Assembly (NCBI GenBank): GCA_027080545.1 | Contig: JALWRV010000110.1 | Span: 1-7,936 of the forward strand | Source of the DNA: Parvularculaceae bacterium | GTDB taxonomy: Bacteria > Pseudomonadota > Alphaproteobacteria > Caulobacterales > Parvularculaceae | Direction of reading: 5' to 3' | DNA: 7,936 nt | In this document: positions 6,430 to 7,936 of the stretch, in pieces | How the letters are laid out: each line of letters begins with the position of its first letter | Position numbering within the stretch: the stretch's first letter is position 1 | Made by a program: the position numbers and the translations under genes | Notes under the pieces: generated by a model | Told to the model about the DNA's origin: nothing | What the model saw: the letters and a program-made list of their open reading frames with translations, nothing else | The model's database searches: none

Positions 6430-6783
6430 ATGAGAACAGCTATAGTAGCGATCATTTCCTTTATGTTTATCGGCCTAACATCGGCTTGGGCGAACGATCT
6501 GGCCGATATGGTCGGTACATGGGAATGGGAAGGTTTTACCATTGAAGTCACTGAGTGTGGCGACACGGTTTGCGCAACCGTTGCCGATGGCCCACAAAAT
6601 GTCGGTGAAGAAATGTTTTTGTCAGCCCCAGAAGCCGACGGCGATGGCTGGACCGTTGAAGTGATGCATCCGGCCACTGGGGACACTTATTACGCTCGTT
6701 TCACCGTTGAGGGTGACGTCTGGGTAATGGAAGGCTGCACCGAATCGGGTGTATGCGCTGAAGGGACTTTCACCCGCTCATAA
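6430..6783 (+). CDS. Small exported DUF2147-like protein
   Basis: The function is unknown. The 117-residue protein starts with a signal peptide (R2, hydrophobic core, TSAWA before N22), giving a periplasmic protein of about 96 residues. It is a short relative of the product at 3614-4240: NDLADMVGTW matches GDMADKAVGVW just after cleavage, CGDTVCATV matches CGDKLCGEV, MHPATGDTYYARF matches MYNPGDGGTYKGI, and GCTESGVCAEGTFTR matches GCMMGIMCRSEVWTR. Cysteines C43/C48 and C103/C109 keep the same C-x4-C and C-x5-C spacing, so two disulfides are likely. It lacks the Met/acidic tail and ends directly after the domain. The mature part is acidic. It is a single-gene unit divergent from mrp, with its own terminator. 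The DUF2147 assignment is by motif resemblance and is less secure than for the longer paralog. Confidence 0.85.
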   Translation: MRTAIVAIISFMFIGLTSAWANDLADMVGTWEWEGFTIEVTECGDTVCATVADGPQNVGEEMFLSAPEADGDGWTVEVMHPATGDTYYARFTVEGDVWVMEGCTESGVCAEGTFTRS

Positions 6784-6805
6784 ATACCCCATTTTTAAAA
6801 CAAAT

Positions 6806-6843
6806 AATACCGATCCGGCCCCATGGCTGGATCGGTATTTTTT
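6806..6843. terminator. Bidirectional hairpin terminator between convergent genes
   Basis: AATACCGATCC (6806-6816) pairs with GGATCGGTATT (6829-6839). One G-U pair and GCC/GGC extend the stem to 15 bp around a CCAT loop. Six Ts (6838-6843) follow on the plus strand. On the minus strand the stem is followed by ATTTGTTTT, T-rich enough to stop the convergent dmsC-side operon, although the G-U pair becomes a C-A mismatch there. The hairpin lies 22 bases after the DUF2147-like stop and 14 bases beyond the stop of the 113-residue gene. Confidence 0.88.
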
Positions 6844-6857
6844 AATCGCAATCAAGC

Positions 6858-7199
6858 TCAGCCATTCTTTGGTCGCGCCATCAAAATTATAACAGCGGGT
6901 ACCAGAAACCCAAGACCGATTTTCCAAAACTCGACCGTATTGAACTCAAACTTTTTGGGATCACCAAAATTAATCGTTGGCCCCATACCGAGCCACATGC
7001 CCATTAATTGAGCGCCGACAAAAAATCCGCCAATCGCCACCAGTGACCAGCCGACAAATCCCATGCCCGCGCCACTGCCGCGTATGAAACGAAACAAGAC
7101 CAATATCACACCAACCGCCAGCAAGGCACAGCCAGCCCAAATTGGCATCTTCATATACGGCATCATCATCGCCATCATATCAATAAAAAATTGTTTCAT
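6858..7199 (-). CDS. Small Met-rich membrane protein of unknown function, downstream of dmsC
   Basis: I do not recognise this 113-residue protein. It has about three membrane segments (roughly residues 20-39, 47-72 and 91-108) joined by short loops, including FRFIRGSGAG after the first and NFGDPKKFEFN before the third. The N-terminus is strikingly Met-rich: 8 of the first 18 residues (M1, 8, 9, 11, 12, 13, 16, 18), and 13 Met in all. There is one cysteine (C24), in the first membrane segment. The ATG at 7199 follows GGGAGGAAGAGG, an excellent ribosome site. It begins 44 bases after dmsC on the same strand with no terminator between, so it is probably the last gene of that operon. It may be an accessory to the membrane enzyme or a metal-related small membrane protein; neither is shown. 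Confidence 0.8.
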   Translation of the reverse strand: MKQFFIDMMAMMMPYMKMPIWAGCALLAVGVILVLFRFIRGSGAGMGFVGWSLVAIGGFFVGAQLMGMWLGMGPTINFGDPKKFEFNTVEFWKIGLGFLVPAVIILMARPKNG

Positions 7200-7243
7200 C
7201 CTCTTCCTCCCTGTTAACGCGACACATTTTTTTCATGGCTGCT

Positions 7244-7936
7244 CTAAATGGCAGTTTCTCCATAATAGAGTGTCACGACATGTTTGGCTTGTGCAAAGAA
7301 AAGCCACCTCTCCACGACCAGACCTATGCCGCTCATGAGTAGTCCAGCAAATAACAACACCATATGCAATGGGGTGTTTTGCCCTTGATTGTGCATGATT
7401 ACTGCTAGTGCCAACAATAAAAGAGGGGCGATAAAGCCCGCTATGATGGCAATTTGGCGTAATCGCTTGGCGTGTTTGCGCGCCACCTTAAACCCCATCT
7501 CCTCAAGCAAATAATTGTCCGTGGAATGGGGGGCCTCAAGCAATGTTACTGTACCAAATTTGGCTAACCCGGTGGCCGTACCTGACGTGCTGACCGGTGG
7601 TTTTGATCCGATTGCGGACCAATAGGTGAGCTTCACCATCAGTCCAACCAACAGGCTCGCAAGTCCGATCAGTACGAACAAATGGCTGGCCTGATAAGCG
7701 AACACAGCGGTCAGAAAAGCCATCAACAACGCACCACTCATCAATGCCAATGACAGGTAAGACAATATCGTCCATGGATTATGCCAAGCCGGAATTGACT
7801 TTAGGGATGCATAAATCATCGCTGTGCAATAGATCGTGAACAAGGCAAAAAACAAACTCCCCACCGCCATCACGGGCGCAATGGTTTTGAGCAATTCTAT
7901 TTGTGGCCACAACCAGTGAAGGCCAAGCAAGCCCAT
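7244..7936 (-). CDS. dmsC: DmsC-type membrane anchor subunit of a DMSO-reductase-family enzyme (N-terminus cut)
   Basis: DmsC anchors the DmsA (Mo-bisPGD) and DmsB (four [4Fe-4S]) subunits and takes electrons from membrane quinol. The 230 residues visible hold about five membrane segments (near 19-42, 57-79, 84-106, 162-182 and 189-210). The segment YASLKSIPAWHNPWT (42-56) resembles the E. coli DmsC segment YNSIDTVPTWYSIWT. A hydrophilic loop (about 107-160) carries NYLLEEMGF and a basic KVARKHAKRLR. The C-terminal region has VERWLFFAQAKHVVTLYYG (208-226), which I recall as typical of DmsC homologs from alphaproteobacteria. An ATG falls exactly at the window edge, but full-length DmsC is about 290 residues and the alignment begins mid-protein, so the true start is probably beyond the window. 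Substrate specificity cannot be inferred from this subunit. It is followed after 44 bases by the 113-residue membrane protein. Confidence 0.85.
   Translation of the reverse strand: MGLLGLHWLWPQIELLKTIAPVMAVGSLFFALFTIYCTAMIYASLKSIPAWHNPWTILSYLSLALMSGALLMAFLTAVFAYQASHLFVLIGLASLLVGLMVKLTYWSAIGSKPPVSTSGTATGLAKFGTVTLLEAPHSTDNYLLEEMGFKVARKHAKRLRQIAIIAGFIAPLLLLALAVIMHNQGQNTPLHMVLLFAGLLMSGIGLVVERWLFFAQAKHVVTLYYGETAI

Overview
The window looks like chromosomal DNA of a proteobacterium, most likely an alphaproteobacterium of moderate GC content. This rests on the character of the MoaA, Mrp and DmsC proteins and is not a firm identification. Coding is dense and no RNA gene, mobile element or CRISPR array was seen.

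Positions 1-3418 (minus strand) hold a compact molybdenum cofactor (Moco) operon, transcribed moaA-moaD-moaE-moaB-moaC-moeA. Junctions run from 8- and 1-nt overlaps to gaps of 1 to 15 nt. MoaA and MoaC make cyclic pyranopterin monophosphate (cPMP), MoaD/MoaE convert it to molybdopterin, and MoaB-family protein plus MoeA adenylylate it and insert molybdate. MoeA is cut by the left edge, with 210 N-terminal residues visible.

Positions 3419-6857 alternate in strand. Two plus-strand genes (3614-4240 and 6430-6783) encode exported DUF2147-type proteins with the same cysteine spacing. Each is a single-gene unit followed by a strong hairpin terminator. Between them a minus-strand pair encodes an Mrp/ApbC Fe-S carrier ATPase and a TauE/SafE-type permease. 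The first DUF2147 protein carries an unusual 75-residue tail rich in Met, Asp/Glu and His.

Positions 6858-7936 (minus strand) hold the end of a further operon: the C-terminal 230 residues of a DmsC-type membrane anchor of a DMSO-reductase-family molybdoenzyme, then a 113-residue Met-rich membrane protein that I do not recognise. The catalytic and Fe-S subunits are expected just beyond the right edge.

The locus therefore joins cofactor synthesis, Fe-S delivery (Mrp) and a probable Moco/Fe-S respiratory enzyme (DmsC side). The two exported DUF2147 proteins and the small Met-rich membrane protein are the parts that known pathways do not explain.
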